Assembly (NCBI GenBank): GCA_003439945.1
Contig: QVRM01006018.1
Location: forward strand, 746,001 to 810,000
Source: Dermanyssus gallinae
Lineage: Eukaryota > Arthropoda > Arachnida > Mesostigmata > Dermanyssidae
Length of the DNA stretch: 64,000 nucleotides
Direction of reading: 5' to 3'
In this document: one piece after another, positions 1-12,050 of the stretch
How the letters are laid out: every line of letters begins with the position of its first letter
Position numbering within the stretch: position 1 is the stretch's first letter
Notes under the pieces: model-generated
Told to the model about the DNA's origin: nothing
The model's database searches: none
The model's input: only the letters and a program-made list of their open reading frames with translations
Program-made: the position numbers and the translations under genes

Positions 1-2530
1 TAGCGAAATTGCTTTTGATGTAGCTGTGATTAGCAAACTGTGACTAAATCACTGCGATTAGATGCTCCATCCCACTCCATCAGTGGATTTGAATCCGTCG
101 TGGTAAGTAGGAGCTCGAGAACACTTGACATGTCCAGGCGGTAGAGCAATAAAAAAGGTGCGGGTCTCGAAGGTTTTAAAGGAGGGTGTTAGTTTAACCA
201 CGCAACTTGTAGGGACACTCCACGATATGTTATTGACATGAGCCTTTCTCATTACCCTGAATTGTTATGGGAGATGGTGTCCTGTCCCATCGGTTTTGCC
301 ACTACACGGCTCTCTACCGTTCTTTTTCATAAGGGAATTTTCGCATGTTGTTTGTAGAGTGCTTAACCCAACACTATGCTCAAAAATCGCTACTATTCAG
401 CCCGCGCTTCTTGGGATAATGCTGTCCATTTGAGCATTTTTAGACAACGCTGTAGCTGCTAAACCATTACGATGACTCTTATGCTTCGTAGAAGACATAG
501 CAGGACCAATATGGACAAATGCATAAGTCATATTGGAGAAGCTCCGTAGATGGCTTCGTATATGATGCAGGTTGCCACTGTCCTATACAACTCGGCATTC
601 CAGGCTTTCAGCTAACCTCGATTTTGCCGTTGCTCCTATCCGAAATCTATGTAACACCGAAAGATGAATTCGCCGGACATAGAGAACGCCTTCTAAACAG
701 TCGTAATCGCTGCCTCAAAGCGCTCCGAGTTAAACTCAATGTGCACTTTGAGGTCTATGAAACTCTCATTTATATCTATCTAGGAAAAGAGAGAAAGGAT
801 AACGAATACAAATCACACGCAGATCTTGCTGCAGCTGTTTGCTCACCTCGAGACGCAATCTGGTACTGTTTCAGGTAAAACAAACGAGAAAAACCGTTCT
901 GTCAACATAGTCACTGATCAAACGTAACCTAACTCTCGTATCATCATCTGGAGGACGTGTGTATGGTTGGCGAAATTTATCGAGCCAACGTCTTAAGCAG
1001 AATGTTTTAACAGAAATTCACTGAGAGCCGGCAGTAATGAGTACACAACAATACCATCATCAAGCTCGACAGCGTAAAATCCCGTCAAACTCTTCAGTCT
1101 ACTTTTCAGCTGGCAATGTATTGACAGACATACAGCAGAAAAGAACGTCACTAGATGCGGACGGGAATATTTCCGTACTCTGCAAACGTGGTAACCAATT
1201 CAGTGTACTCTCTCATCTGCTCGTCTGCTTGCCAACAAGGTAAAGCGGAAAGGTAAGACACATAGCCGCCAGAACACAGGCGAACCGCAGTAATATGGTA
1301 GTCCAATACATCCCACTTTCCTGCGCTGAGATGGCCAGATGTTAGCCATGATGTTAATCGTTGGACTCAGTCGAAAGTTGTTCAATTTAGTTGAATATCG
1401 GCCACTTGGGTATCTGGTTCCATTGACGAAACAAAAGCAATGTAAGTGATATGAGAACTTTAAAGTTAGACACAGATTACACTAGTTAGGTGCAGAATGA
1501 TCTTCAGTATCGTGCACAATATCGTCGTCGTCGATGACTTTACCTTACTGGCGAGCAGACGAATGACTATTGAATATTAGTCAGCATCAAACACATGTGA
1601 CAGGCTGATACGGCTTTACATGTAGGCGGAAGGCTTTGCGTTCAGAAATCGTGTAAGCAACCAATAGAGAATATAATTTTGTTGCGTTTACGACGACTGG
1701 ATCTAGCAGATTGTCCAAGCATTGCATAGCATAGAAAAAGATGCCTTTCTCGTTCGAATTTCGTTTTTTTTTCTTTTGTGGTTCGTTTCTACTGTGTGCC
1801 TGCCAATACGTTGCCAGCTGAAGCCGACGAGTCATGAAGAGTTTGACAGAATTTGACGCTACCAGGCTTAATGTTGCTACGAACTCATATCTCAGACTAC
1901 ATTGCGGTGTGAGTAAATTTCCGTTAGAAAATTCTGCTGAAGACGTTGACCCTTCACAGTGCCCGTGATGCTGTCCCCAGTCTGTTTCATCCCGGCGAGA
2001 AGTATTGATACGAAATTGGCTCTACTTCAGACGCGATGATCCGATACTCAATCAGTCAGTCATTCAGCACTGCAAGACGCCCGCATCAAATGCAATTAGC
2101 CACGGTTGATCCGATGATGTGTTTCTGTTCCTCGTTTATTTGTACAGCTCGTTCTAGTTTCTTTCTAACTTGCCTTCTGGTGTCGATTGGAAATGACAAC
2201 TCCGTTGGCCGTGACGTCCGTCTTTCATCCGCCAGTCGACCTCAGCTTCAACCGCAGAACCTCATCATCAACATCATCGCCATCCGCAGCATAAACATGA
2301 GGAGCAGGAGCCGTAGCAGCGATCTGTAATCACCGATAGAACGCTCTGAAGTTTTGAAGTTCATCAAACGTCAGCTGGCCGGATTGCCTCCGAGCGTCAC
2401 CACCTGCTAGCATCACCTGGGCAGACCAGCTGTTCACACCGGCGCTGCTGCCGCTGCTTCGCCTGTTACTGCGTCACGTCGTATTGTTCGAATATGCATA
2501 CCATCATCCATATCCACGATGTGTCCCTCG
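1..2530. other. No recognisable gene or repeat
   Basis: Mixed-composition DNA. The longest open frame (519-878, plus strand, 119 codons) has no motif I recognise and no supporting context. I see no splice-bounded conserved exon, no RNA gene and no long microsatellite here. It is probably intergenic or intronic. Confidence 0.5.
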
Positions 2531-2537
2531 TTGTAGC

Positions 2538-2611
2538 ATTACTGTTGTTGTTGCTGTTGTTGTTGTGTTGTTGCTGCTGCTGCTGTTGTTGTTGCTGTTG
2601 CTGCTGGTGCA
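2538..2611 (+). repeat. (TTG/TGC)n trinucleotide array
   Basis: An imperfect TTG run with a TGC block in the middle and a TTG tail. Because the period is three, all three frames stay open: poly-Leu or poly-Cys on the plus strand and poly-Gln or poly-Asn on the minus. The overlapping open frames here are explained by the repeat and not by a gene. Confidence 0.9.
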
Positions 2612-2619
2612 CCCGTGGG

Positions 2620-5550
2620 CGTTGTCGCTGGGATCGCCGCATACCTGTCAAATTAAGTATGTCCAGCTGCAAGCCAATAAACGGCGCCGACGTGACCAAG
2701 ACCTCCAGCGAACACATGTCATATTCTTGCATTCACATAGCCGACCAGACGAGTACATTATTGCGTACAGAGAAAGCGACATCAAGAGCAATGATTTATG
2801 ATAATGATGATGGATATGATGGTGATGCTAATGCAGCTGTTGCTGATGATGCTGGCGGTCGAGTTGGGGATGGTTGTGACGCCCTCACGACGTCCAAGCG
2901 AGAGAGAGACGGTGACATCGTATCGGCGGCCGAAGTCACGGTCGTTGAGTACTCATTAGCCACAGTCGCCGACGATGAGCCGGCGAAGCTCAACTGGCTC
3001 GGACCCGTCTAGGGGCTCGACCCGCGATTTGTTGGAACACTACACGATATAAGAGTAATTGCTTCGCTGACATTTCGTCTACGTGTTGTTCTTTGCGCCG
3101 ATGGCCTCTCGACGATGCAATCCTTTCTGCCCAACGGCGGGGGGGTTTGGCGGCGGTGCCTTCAGTTTAGCAATCAACAGCTAGAGGGCTCGATAGTTCA
3201 CCCCATTAACAACGGGCAGGTGGCCAACGACTCGAGGTTCCAGAGTGAAGCTGTCCACATCATTGTAGTGCTAAGAGCTATCTGTCTAGATCTACGTCTC
3301 CTTCTCATCTCTTCCCCGGCTGTCTCACCGGCGGCTTTCTTTCGTCTCTCGACGCATATTAATCGGTCTGTTGACGAATTATTCCGCGGGCCCACTGGTT
3401 TCGCCGTGACCAGCCCGTTTGGTCGATCGCCTAATCGGTAATACTCACTATCATCATGGCCACTATCTGCTGATCCATCATCTCACCATTGCTGAATGTA
3501 TGCGGTACACGTTGATGTATGGTGTCCGGTAGGAGTTCCCCTCCTCTCTCTCCCTGACGGCTGATTGGGAACAGGGAACAACCACCGAAGGAGGAGCAAG
3601 ACAGTATTGTGACAGCTCAGACAGCAAAAGAAGAAGCAGACAAACAAGAAGACGAAACAATGGAAAGCGAATACGAAATCCCATCCTTCGTTACGCCAAC
3701 CGTTTGATCTTTTACTGGCTGAAGGCGTCTGCTGCCTCGCGGCTGTCGTCGTGTTCGAATCTATTTGCGAACAATTTGAATTCTGACTGGTTTACATAGC
3801 TTCCCTTTTATTCATTGATTTAGCTGATGATGGATCGGCTGCTCTATCCGCGCTGTCTGACCTTCGACCAGTCGGCGCAGCGAACGATGGCTACGCTTCT
3901 TAGCATATAGAACAGCGGCAACAAAAACAACGTAATGTAACAACAAGTTGACTGTAACCCCTCTCCCTCCTCCTTTGAGTACCGATTATTTCTGCTTAGT
4001 CGATACTTACTTGCAGATGAACAATTGCGTTTTGTAGTCATGTACTCGGATAGAATTGTGCCATGTATTCTTCCATTTGTGTGTGCGTGAAAGAGAGAGA
4101 GATAAAAAGAATATATAATTGCAACTGTCTTTTCTATAAAAGTTTGGTCATTCAATGGCAAAGGCAACGGAAAAATTTGCACCCTCAACGACAAATCACT
4201 CACCGTACCGCAAGACCGACAAAAAGAGAAGAATAAGCGTTGTGCATCTAGTGTAAATGTGGTGGCTATCGCATGACGAATTTGCCCAATTGGCACAACC
4301 TATCGGATTGTATATATATATGGCTATCGGATTGAAGGTTATAATGTGTTGTCTAACGCTATCATTTAATCTTCTATGAGTGTATGTCTAGACAATAGAA
4401 TACTTAGTGTCATTTATTCAAAAGAGTTTTAAATAACCACGGTTGTCATGTGCCTCTGTTTCAACTAACTCTCTTAGCAGAATTGTTCACAACAACAAAA
4501 CGTGGAACCTCCGGCGTTTGTACTCATACGACACTCCGCAGCTTGTTACAAACGCGTGGGTCTCTTCTAACAAACCTGTCACGCGTTTTTTGTAAATGTT
4601 CAATGTCCGTCTTTTGCAGAACAGAGCCCACATGTGTAAACAGACTGTGCGAGCATTGAAATAATGAGTGATTGATATAGTGGATTATAAACGTCCGGAT
4701 ACTAAATACAATAAACGCTCTTGTAAGTCCCCAGCGTGTACGCACTTTTATTCTTGTACATAATAAAGAACATACATTTGAGCAACGATGTCATTTTTCG
4801 TTTTTCAAGTTGTGACTAACGAATCCTATATGTTTGTGCTTAAAAAATTCTAAAAAAATGTTCCAAGACAGCACCATTTTTTTCCTTTTGCCTTTTGTCA
4901 CACTACGTGATTATTACGGCTAAACGCTTCGACATAATTTGTATGATACTACAAGTTGTAGTAGTACCAGTTTAAATTCTGAACGAAAGTGGTACACTCT
5001 AGCGGTCCAAGCACAACCCTTGCGTGACTTTGAAGGGAGACTAGAGAAAACGTTCTATGTTATAACTTTAAAGAGCTTGATAATGACAGATAGCATGCCC
5101 GTCACAGGTTCAAATATATGGTGTTGTATGCATTTAGTTACAAATTAGAGCTCCACTGTACATTGAGTCTTAGGCGATGCGTCAGTGGTAGAAGACATGG
5201 ATGACGTCGAAGAGAAGCGGCAAGACGCTTCCCCCCGTAAGTGTTCCTCTAAAGAAGCGACGAGGCGCTTCTGTGTGCAAGAGCTGCTAAAGAATGTTGC
5301 TGTGAATTTACTGTGCGATTATCGGCGGGGGAAGGGGGGGGGGGTAAACTCCACGTGAAGCTTAATACAAAAAAAACATTAACAGAAAGAGCGTGCCCTT
5401 ATTTCATAGGTACGCTAGTGTGTCTTCTAACAGGTCAGGTCATGAATTAAGGCGCTAAAAACCAAGCATTAAAATTATTGTGGGACCAAATCATATCGCT
5501 AAAATTTAGGCGAGTAGTACGCTATAAACACTTGGTTGAAAGCTCGCGGG
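2620..5550. other. No recognisable gene; short G-run near the end
   Basis: Unique-looking sequence. The first part (to about 3.4 kb) is richer in GC and CG dinucleotides, the rest is AT-rich. The only simple feature is a G-run broken by a single AA at 5326-5344. The minus-strand frame at 3844-4296 (150 codons) resembles nothing I know. Confidence 0.5.
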
Positions 5551-5555
5551 AAGTG

Positions 5556-5750
<195 letters not shown>

Positions 5751-5952
5751 GAAGTGTACTGACCTAAGTGAGCACACAGACCGTAACAAACGTTTACGTA
5801 TGTTGAAGATTAAAGGTCGCTGTCATTGTAGATGTCTATCCTTTAACCTCTTTCCTCAACGATCCCTTGCTATTTGTCCACCTCCATCTATGTACATATT
5901 TACGCAGATACGACACGCTCGTATATATTATACGCATATACATATGCGTGAC

Positions 5953-5989
<37 letters not shown>

Positions 5990-5990
5990 G
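5953..5990. repeat. (TA)n array
   Basis: TA alternation preceded by TATGTATATG. Just upstream (about 5932-5949) is a small palindrome, ACGCATAT-AC-ATATGCGT. Confidence 0.9.
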
Positions 5991-6561
5991 TATTCATAGT
6001 TCCCATGTTATCTGCATCCAAACTACCTGTCAAGGAAGGCAGTAATCGTCAACAACAACGAAATAGACAAATGAACACTGTTGTTATGAATAATAATAAT
6101 AATAGCCAACTGCCTTGTGACACAACACTGTATAATCAGGTTGCCCTCTGCCCAAAGAGAAGACAACAAGCCAATGGCGGCCGTTGCCCAGAGCTGGTCG
6201 TTCCGATACCGAAGGTGACGACAGTGACAACAACGCAAAGGAAATCGCGCGTAGGAACACGCAATTCCAGCCGAAGTATCTGTCGGCTGTGGAATTTCGC
6301 GGCCGCACCTGCGTGGAAGGCAAGACAAGACGAGAGAGAGGGGGGGGAAGAGAAGAAACAGAGAGAGAGAGAGACGGTCTTTCGTTTCCTGTCGTCGTCC
6401 ACCCCTAAACCCCACGCCGCTCCATTCTTACCCAGCCGCCCTGTAACAAGCTGGTCCAAGAAACGATACAACGACGCCCCCGACCGGCGAGTGGGGGGCG
6501 GGGGTTGTTGCCACCCCGCCGTTGGCTTGCGGGAATTGCGATTGTTTTTGCAAAGGAAAAC

Positions 6562-6709
6562 ATTGTTGTTGTTGTTGTTATTGTTGTTGTTGTTGTTGTT
6601 GTTGCTGCTGCCGCTTCATGTAAGAAGATAATACAGCGAGAAAAAAAAAACGGCAACAACTACAACTACAACGACAATAACAACGACAACTACAATAACA
6701 ACTAACAAG
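6562..6709. repeat. Convergent TTG array followed by CAA-rich array
   Basis: TTG repeats (6562-6610) are followed, after about 40 bp, by a looser CAA/TACAA run (6652-6709). The two halves are reverse-complementary in character, so the segment could fold back. The several short open frames here are repeat artefacts. Confidence 0.85.
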
Positions 6710-7017
6710 ATGTAACATTGTATTTTGTGCCGAACAATATAGAAGGTATCGTGTTGGCATAGTAAACTAGCAAAAGAATTTCGAAAGAAAGAGAATTCTC
6801 TCTCTTCAGAGCGTTTGTGTAGGGGCCGGGCATGGGCTTCGGAAAGTTGTCGACGCTTTCACACTTGGTGTCAGAGTCGTGTCAGTCGGTTGCCCACTAT
6901 GGCGTTGAGTATTTATTTGCAAGCAATAGATGCCCGGACGAGCAGCCGCCGCTTGAGCACCCCTTAGCGTGTCAGTTCAAGGCCCAAATGCTCCGCGTTG
7001 CGTTCATGTTTAGCGTC

Positions 7018-7055
7018 ATGCTATTGACTGACTGAGTCAGTGCAGTCAATAGCAT
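7018..7055. other. Perfect 13-bp stem-loop
   Basis: ATGCTATTGACTG (7018-7030) is exactly complementary to CAGTCAATAGCAT (7043-7055) across a 12-nt centre that itself contains ACTG/CAGT. No gene or T-run follows, so the role is unknown. Confidence 0.8.
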
Positions 7056-7548
7056 TGGTCGCACGTTTCGTAAGACACATTTAAAGCAACTATATAGTAT
7101 GTTGGGACATATACTTACGTGAGATTATAAACCAACAAAATGCTTTTTATCGCGTTAGCCCTTTAGTTTCATATTATGCATTGAACCCCCCAAAAACTAA
7201 AATCTAGCAATTATAACAGAAGGGGTCATCAGCGGCATCGAATTAGTCTAGAAGAACTTTTTCTTTTGGAGGTTTTGGGAAATTCCTTATGCTTTCTCGA
7301 TAGCGGCAGCTAATGTGGGACTCTCACCCACTAAACTCCGGGTTCGTCGTCTCCCCTCCGGGCTCCTCGGGAATTGTACGGCGTTACTTCGAAACCCTCG
7401 GGGGATTGTCCAGAAGAACTATGGACAACGATCTGGGACGAGAGACACATACTAGCATTAATAATTAATTTTATAGCAGCCAAAGCAAACGACAAGCAAC
7501 TAGCAAAAGAGATAGAGAGCATCTGCCAAAGACAACGATCGACAAAAG

Positions 7549-7832
7549 ACAACAACGACACTGATAATAGCAAATATATACATTACAATAGCCATACAAT
7601 AGCAACAAAAAACAATGACAACAATTACAACGAATATCAGTAGAGAACAAAATTGCAAGCAACAAATAATAAACAATAACAACCACATCAGCAACGACCT
7701 CTGATACCACAGCGGCGTCAACAGCAGCGACGGTGTAGACACTAAGAACAACAAGATTAATACATTAGAACAAATCACATCAAAAGAGCCACAACAAACA
7801 ACAACAACAACAACAACAACGGCAATAACAAC
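7549..7832. repeat. Cryptic CAA-rich region ending in a (CAA)n run
   Basis: A diffuse CAA/ACAACG/CAATAG-rich stretch, with a clean CAA array at about 7791-7820. The minus-strand frames here are rich in Leu, Val and Cys only because of the repeat. Confidence 0.75.
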
Positions 7833-7984
7833 CGTACCAAGGCGTGATATCTGCGCTTGATCGTCGCGTTAGCTTCGTTTCCATTTAAGGACGACCGTTG
7901 TTATAGCCAGTTCGGCGCAGAAGTGTGTCTTTGTCAAGTCGCGTATGTCTTGTTGGTTTGCCTTGTTTTTTGTTGCTTATTATT

Positions 7985-8016
<32 letters not shown>
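7985..8016. repeat. (TA)n-(TG)n compound microsatellite
   Basis: TA alternation passes directly into TG alternation. Confidence 0.9.
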
Positions 8017-8017
<1 letters not shown>

Positions 8018-8306
8018 CCTTCCGCATGAGTTTCTGTCGCCATCTATGCTGGACACGGGTGTACGTATTTCTTCTACCCGCAGTTGCTGCCGAACGAACA
8101 CAGTGTGTAAGTCCATTGGCCCGCCCTTCCGTCCATTCGTACGTCGGGGTCTGTACGGGGTTTAGCTGGCCGTCAACACCGACTTGGTTGCCGCTGACTT
8201 GGCTCCCTGAAGGCTAGCCCAATGCTCGTACGTGTATATTCCCGCACGTGTGTTCCGAATATTCCGAGCATTTGTTGTAGCTGTTAGCGTCGCACCGTCG
8301 TCTTTG

Positions 8307-8346
8307 CTGTTGTTGTTGTTGTCGTTGTTGCTGTTGTTGTTGTTGT
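8307..8346 (+). repeat. (TTG)n array
   Basis: TTG units interrupted by single TCG and CTG variants. Confidence 0.9.
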
Positions 8347-8759
8347 GAATTTACGTGGGCTCTACGTGAGCCGATCAGCAGCAAATCTGTCAGCGAGCCG
8401 ATGAGCCAATGAGGGCTCACCAGCTGGCTGCTTCTTACATACGACTCTCGATGGATGTCGTGCACGGCATTGCACGACGTGTGCTTGCATGCATGCATGA
8501 ACGCATGCATCGGCCGGCACACGCGAACTTCAGCAAAGCCAACGCACGCAGCGGTGGGTCGGTCGGTTCGACTTGACAGCGTGAATCATCGATTTCTCTT
8601 TGCTCGCTTTCTCTCCTTATTTCTCCCCCCGCCCCTCTTACAAACTCACTTAGCCACTCTCTCCCTCTCCCTGCCCGGGTCTCTGTTTCGCGCATTCTCT
8701 CATGGGCTCTCATGAGTTGGTCGTGTCGCACACTTTCGTCTAAACATGCAGCATGAACA

Positions 8760-8790
8760 GGGAGGAAGGAAGGGAGGGAGGGAGGGAGAG
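8760..8790 (+). repeat. (GGGA)n tract with G-quadruplex motif
   Basis: GGGAGGGAGGGAGGG (8772-8786) is four G3 blocks separated by single A residues, the canonical intramolecular G-quadruplex pattern with one-base loops. It lies in a purine-rich plus strand. Confidence 0.85.
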
Positions 8791-8832
8791 AGCATGCGCG
8801 GAGGTGGTAGATGTTTTTGCCGTACGCGCACA

Positions 8833-8865
<33 letters not shown>

Positions 8866-8942
8866 TAGATAAAGAGAGATAGAGAGGTGAGAGATGAGAG
8901 AGGGGGGATGGAGGGAGAGAGAGAGGACAGAAGAGAGAAGTA
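8833..8942. repeat. (TA)n followed by polypurine tract
   Basis: TA alternation (8833-8862) changes to GATA and then to an almost unbroken run of A and G (about 8863-8942), including GAGAGA blocks. Such purine/pyrimidine-asymmetric DNA can form triplexes (known for mirror-repeat tracts). No gene is evident. Confidence 0.85.
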
Positions 8943-9357
8943 GTCCCCCAGCTATTGATGAATCGGCCCCAATCGTCCCCTCGTTAGTCCCCCCCCGCTC
9001 CCCCGATCACCACATAGTCACCAGCAGCGGCAATGACACCACCTACGCGTGCGTACACGACATTCGTGCAGCGTCAAACGATACGAAGCCTAAGCTACTA
9101 CTACGACCGCGTCGACGAACGTGGATGACGTCGAGGATCCAAGGGCCGATTTCAGCCGACTCCGCACGCGGCGGCACCACATTGGCAGAAAACTACGCGA
9201 GAGAGAGAGAACAAGGATAGAGAAGAACACGAAGCAGAATAGCAGGAACATCGATGACGACGACGGCGCCATCATGCCACCAAACATGTGCGCAAACAAC
9301 TACGTGCGCATGCACAGTACAGCAACATGCGACCGCCGGCAACATGCCCAATGACGC

Positions 9358-9375
9358 TACAACAACAACAACAAG

Positions 9376-9458
<83 letters not shown>

Positions 9459-9500
9459 GCAGCAGCAGCAGCAGCAACAACAACAACAACAACAACAATC
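9358..9500 (+). repeat. Long (CAA)n array with central (CAG)n block
   Basis: About 140 bp of CAA, with a short AGC/CAG block at about 9457-9475. Read as protein it gives poly-Asn/Ser, poly-Gln or poly-Thr on the plus strand and poly-Val, poly-Leu or poly-Cys on the minus. The 152-codon plus-strand frame across it is a repeat artefact. Confidence 0.95.
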
Positions 9501-9774
9501 AACCTCCTGCTTTAGATCTGCGTACGGTGATGAAATCGATGATTATCATCGTCATCGGTATCGGTCCGTGCAGAAGCAATGCAGAGATATCAAGAAATAA
9601 TTTGTTCACCATCAAAACTACACCAAACAACAGCAGTAGCAAAGGCATGGGGGCAAGGATGCTACGCTACCATGTTGTAGAAAATGGCCCCGTAGCCCGT
9701 CTCGTCTTCTAGAGGCCAGTCAGTCTGGCGACGGGAAGTGCCCATCCAAGAGAACCTGGTTCACTGGCAGAAAT

Positions 9775-9879
9775 TATATATATATATATATATATGATTG
9801 ATTAATTTATTATTTGCTTGACATATATACCTAAATAAAATTGCCACCCTTTTATATCAGAGGCGCTTAGAACAGCATA

Positions 9880-9906
<27 letters not shown>
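9775..9906. repeat. Two (TA)n arrays flanking about 85 bp of AT-rich DNA
   Basis: TA runs at 9775-9795 and 9879-9906. The second abuts the 3' side of the mariner C-terminal remnant that follows. Confidence 0.9.
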
Positions 9907-9910
<4 letters not shown>

Positions 9911-10045
9911 TAGGCTAAGAATTCAATAAAAACAATTAAACATATATTTATATTTCCAGATGTAGTCTCCTTGCAGCTCTGCAAACTTAGTCCAAGGGCG
10001 TTCTAACTTATTTCCTTTTCCGGAAAGGTTTCACAATAAAAATGC
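9905..10045 (-). pseudogene. Mariner transposase C-terminal remnant
   Basis: On the minus strand a short frame reads KLERPWTKFAELQGDYIWK. This matches the shape of the last residues of irritans-type mariner transposases (a W-x-KC-x-EL-x-GDY-type ending), including the full-length copy at 55 kb, which ends WEKCIELLGEYIE. One frameshift separates it from the preceding codons. No catalytic domain accompanies it, and it lies just beyond the end of a different mariner at 10070. I infer that it is an older, mostly deleted element. It could instead be a displaced end of that neighbour. Confidence 0.5.
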
Positions 10046-10069
10046 CATGCTTACCAAATGACCCACGTA

Positions 10070-10868
10070 TACAGGGTATTTCGTAACCATATGTACTTAT
10101 TTTAAGGTTTGGTAGAACTTAGCAGGAAAATCATTTTTCTCAATGAAAAGAGGGGGCGGAAACTTCTTGTTTAGAAGTGAGGATGAAATTTTGTAAAAGA
10201 GGTCATTCTGCCCTTTGTTTCCGACAATTTAGCTGTGCTATCTTATTTAAACTTCGCGGTTGTATTCATTATTTACCGCAAAACCTTTGCTGTCGAAAAA
10301 GAAAAAAGTCAAAAAAACCTTGCTGTTGAATCTGCTCTGTCTAAACTGCTTCAATCGACTCTTGGCAGCTCCATAGGAGGATTGGGCTTTGGTCTCGATG
10401 TCGTAACCATGTACCCATGACGTGTCACCTGTAGTGACTCTCTAAAGCAATCCAGGGGGTCTTCTGCTACCGCTTTAAGGTTTAATTTAGACGTTTTCCG
10501 ACGAGCGTTCATTGGTTGGAAATTCGACATATTTGGAACGAACTTCGCTTCCAGTCTTCAGACGCATTAAAGATCGGTCAAGACTGTTGCAACTGATTCA
10601 TAAGACATCTCAAATTACTCAGCTGTCTCTCCAAAAGTAAATCGCCAATTGTTGAGTACGGCATCACAAACTTTTTCATCATTTTCTTTTTTGGGTTTGA
10701 ACACATATCTCGATGCTGATTCGTTGCGCCTCTATTTTCGGCCTCGTTTACTGCACGTCTTTGAACCAAACTCAAATAATGAACGCCGTTAACGATTGGT
10801 CGAAATTTGGCCTGTGTGTAGCTGATTAATGGCGCTTCTTGGCGCAAAACAAACCGAAATACCTTGGT
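10070..10868 (-). mobile_element. Degenerate mariner element, shortened, with matching ends
   Basis: The minus strand encodes broken mariner transposase. The pieces are a helix-turn-helix-like segment (EMSYESVATVLTDL), then RLEAKFVP, then the first catalytic block GDTSWVHGYDIETKAQSS (canonical form GDETW...), then KVFLTFFFD and NEYNREV before a stop. At least three stops or frameshifts are present. The region after FFD is collapsed, and I do not find the second and third catalytic Asp blocks. The ends look paired: TACAGGGTATTTCG starts at 10070, and CGAAATACCTTG (10855-10866) is its near-complement at the other end. The span is about 0.8 kb against about 1.3 kb for an intact mariner, so roughly a third has been lost. 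Non-functional. It belongs to a different mariner lineage from the 55 kb copy. Confidence 0.8.
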
Positions 10869-10874
10869 GGTTTC

Positions 10875-11008
10875 GGTCTGGTGACAAAAATCAAAATACT
10901 AAAACCTGCCGATTTTACATATATATATATATATATATATATGGGCGATCGGCAGGTTTTAGTAGCTTAAATTTTGTCGCCAGACCTATATATATATATA
11001 TATATATA
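10875..11008. repeat. 39-bp inverted repeat around a (TA)n loop, plus second TA array
   Basis: The left arm (10875-10913) begins GGTCTGGTGACAAAA and ends AAAACCTGCCGAT. The right arm (10948-10986) is its near-complete reverse complement. A TA array (10917-10942) forms the loop and another (10987-11008) follows the right arm. It abuts the mariner remnant ending at 10868. It resembles a small fold-back element; I recognise no protein relation. Confidence 0.85.
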
Positions 11009-11387
11009 AGTGCACATATATCACGTTAAGCACTACGATTGTGTTCGAAGGTTCGCCAGAAACGCTGAGACATAATATATAATGTGGCTTCGTCGCATCG
11101 TTGTTGTCACATTACGGTCTAGCATAATACGCACATATGTTGTCGTCTGGCAAGCTGTGCTCGGTGCCTGTCTATACTATATAGTAGTGCCGTTGCTGTC
11201 GGGTGCTGCTGCATCGCCATTGGCGGCTATATCGATAGTCAGCTGGTTTGTCGAGAAGGAGCCTCCACGAACACTCCGGACCGGTCCACTACAGCAAGGA
11301 CAGCAGCAGCAGCGACAGCTCTACAGCGTGGCCAGCGGGGCCTCTTCTTCTAGAGTCGGTTCGACGTATGCTCTGTCATAGCCCTTG

Positions 11388-11404
11388 CCCCCCCCCCCCC
11401 CCCC
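11388..11404. repeat. Poly-C run
   Basis: Seventeen consecutive C. The GC-rich DNA around it is at about 11190-11460. Confidence 0.95.
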
Positions 11405-11470
11405 ACCCCAACTCAGCTTCTGTGCGTCGTCTGTCTCTCTAGAGCTCGGTCTCCGCGCGGCGTTCGCAGA

Positions 11471-11585
11471 TGGTTGTTGTTGTTGTTGTTGTTGTTGTTG
11501 CTATTGTTGTTGTTGCTGCTATTGTTGCTGTTGTCACCGCTGTTGTTGTTGTCGCTATTGTTGTTGTTGCTGCAGCTGTTGTTGT
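11471..11585 (+). repeat. (TTG)n array
   Basis: TTG units with scattered CTG, CTA and TCG variants. All frames are open through it, so the surrounding open frames are not evidence of coding. Confidence 0.9.
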
Positions 11586-12050
11586 GCATTTCCCACAACT
11601 ATCTCTGAACCAGGCCGTACTCGTTGGTACTCGTAGACTGAACGCATGTATCCGGTCCTCCGTGATTCGTTCGTTTCTTTCAGACTGTGGAGAGAGAGAG
11701 AGAGCCTTCTTATTTCGTTCACTGCCTACACACGTATGTGGGTCGGTAGATGAATAGCGCCGTGTCGAGCTCTCGAGGAACGCAACTCTGTTGCCGGCCG
11801 CGCCCCGGTAAGGCTGTCGATGTGGAGGAACGCGTGAAATGTCGGAAACTCCCTACATGTCTATCTATAGGTGGTAACTACATGTAGGGTAAAAATAGTC
11901 ATTGCTGGTTCTGCGCTCGTTGAGGATGTTGCTGCGGTTGTCCATATTGCTCCTGCTCTTGCTGCTGCTGGTGGTGGTGCTGTTGTTGTTATTAATCACA
12001 AGGTTCTGCACAAGAATGATCATCTTTGTCGTCATCATGGTCGAGCAATG

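Noticed and set aside
519..878. 119-codon plus-strand open frame
   Set aside because: Not low-complexity, but no motif, signal or flanking exon evidence; this length occurs by chance in 64 kb of mixed-composition DNA.
3844..4296. 150-codon minus-strand open frame
   Set aside because: Crosses GAGAGA and TATATA patches and shows no recognisable domain.
11082..11381. 99-codon plus-strand frame with a hydrophobic N-terminal half
   Set aside because: It looks like a membrane segment but overlaps CTG-rich sequence and has no family resemblance; composition explains it.
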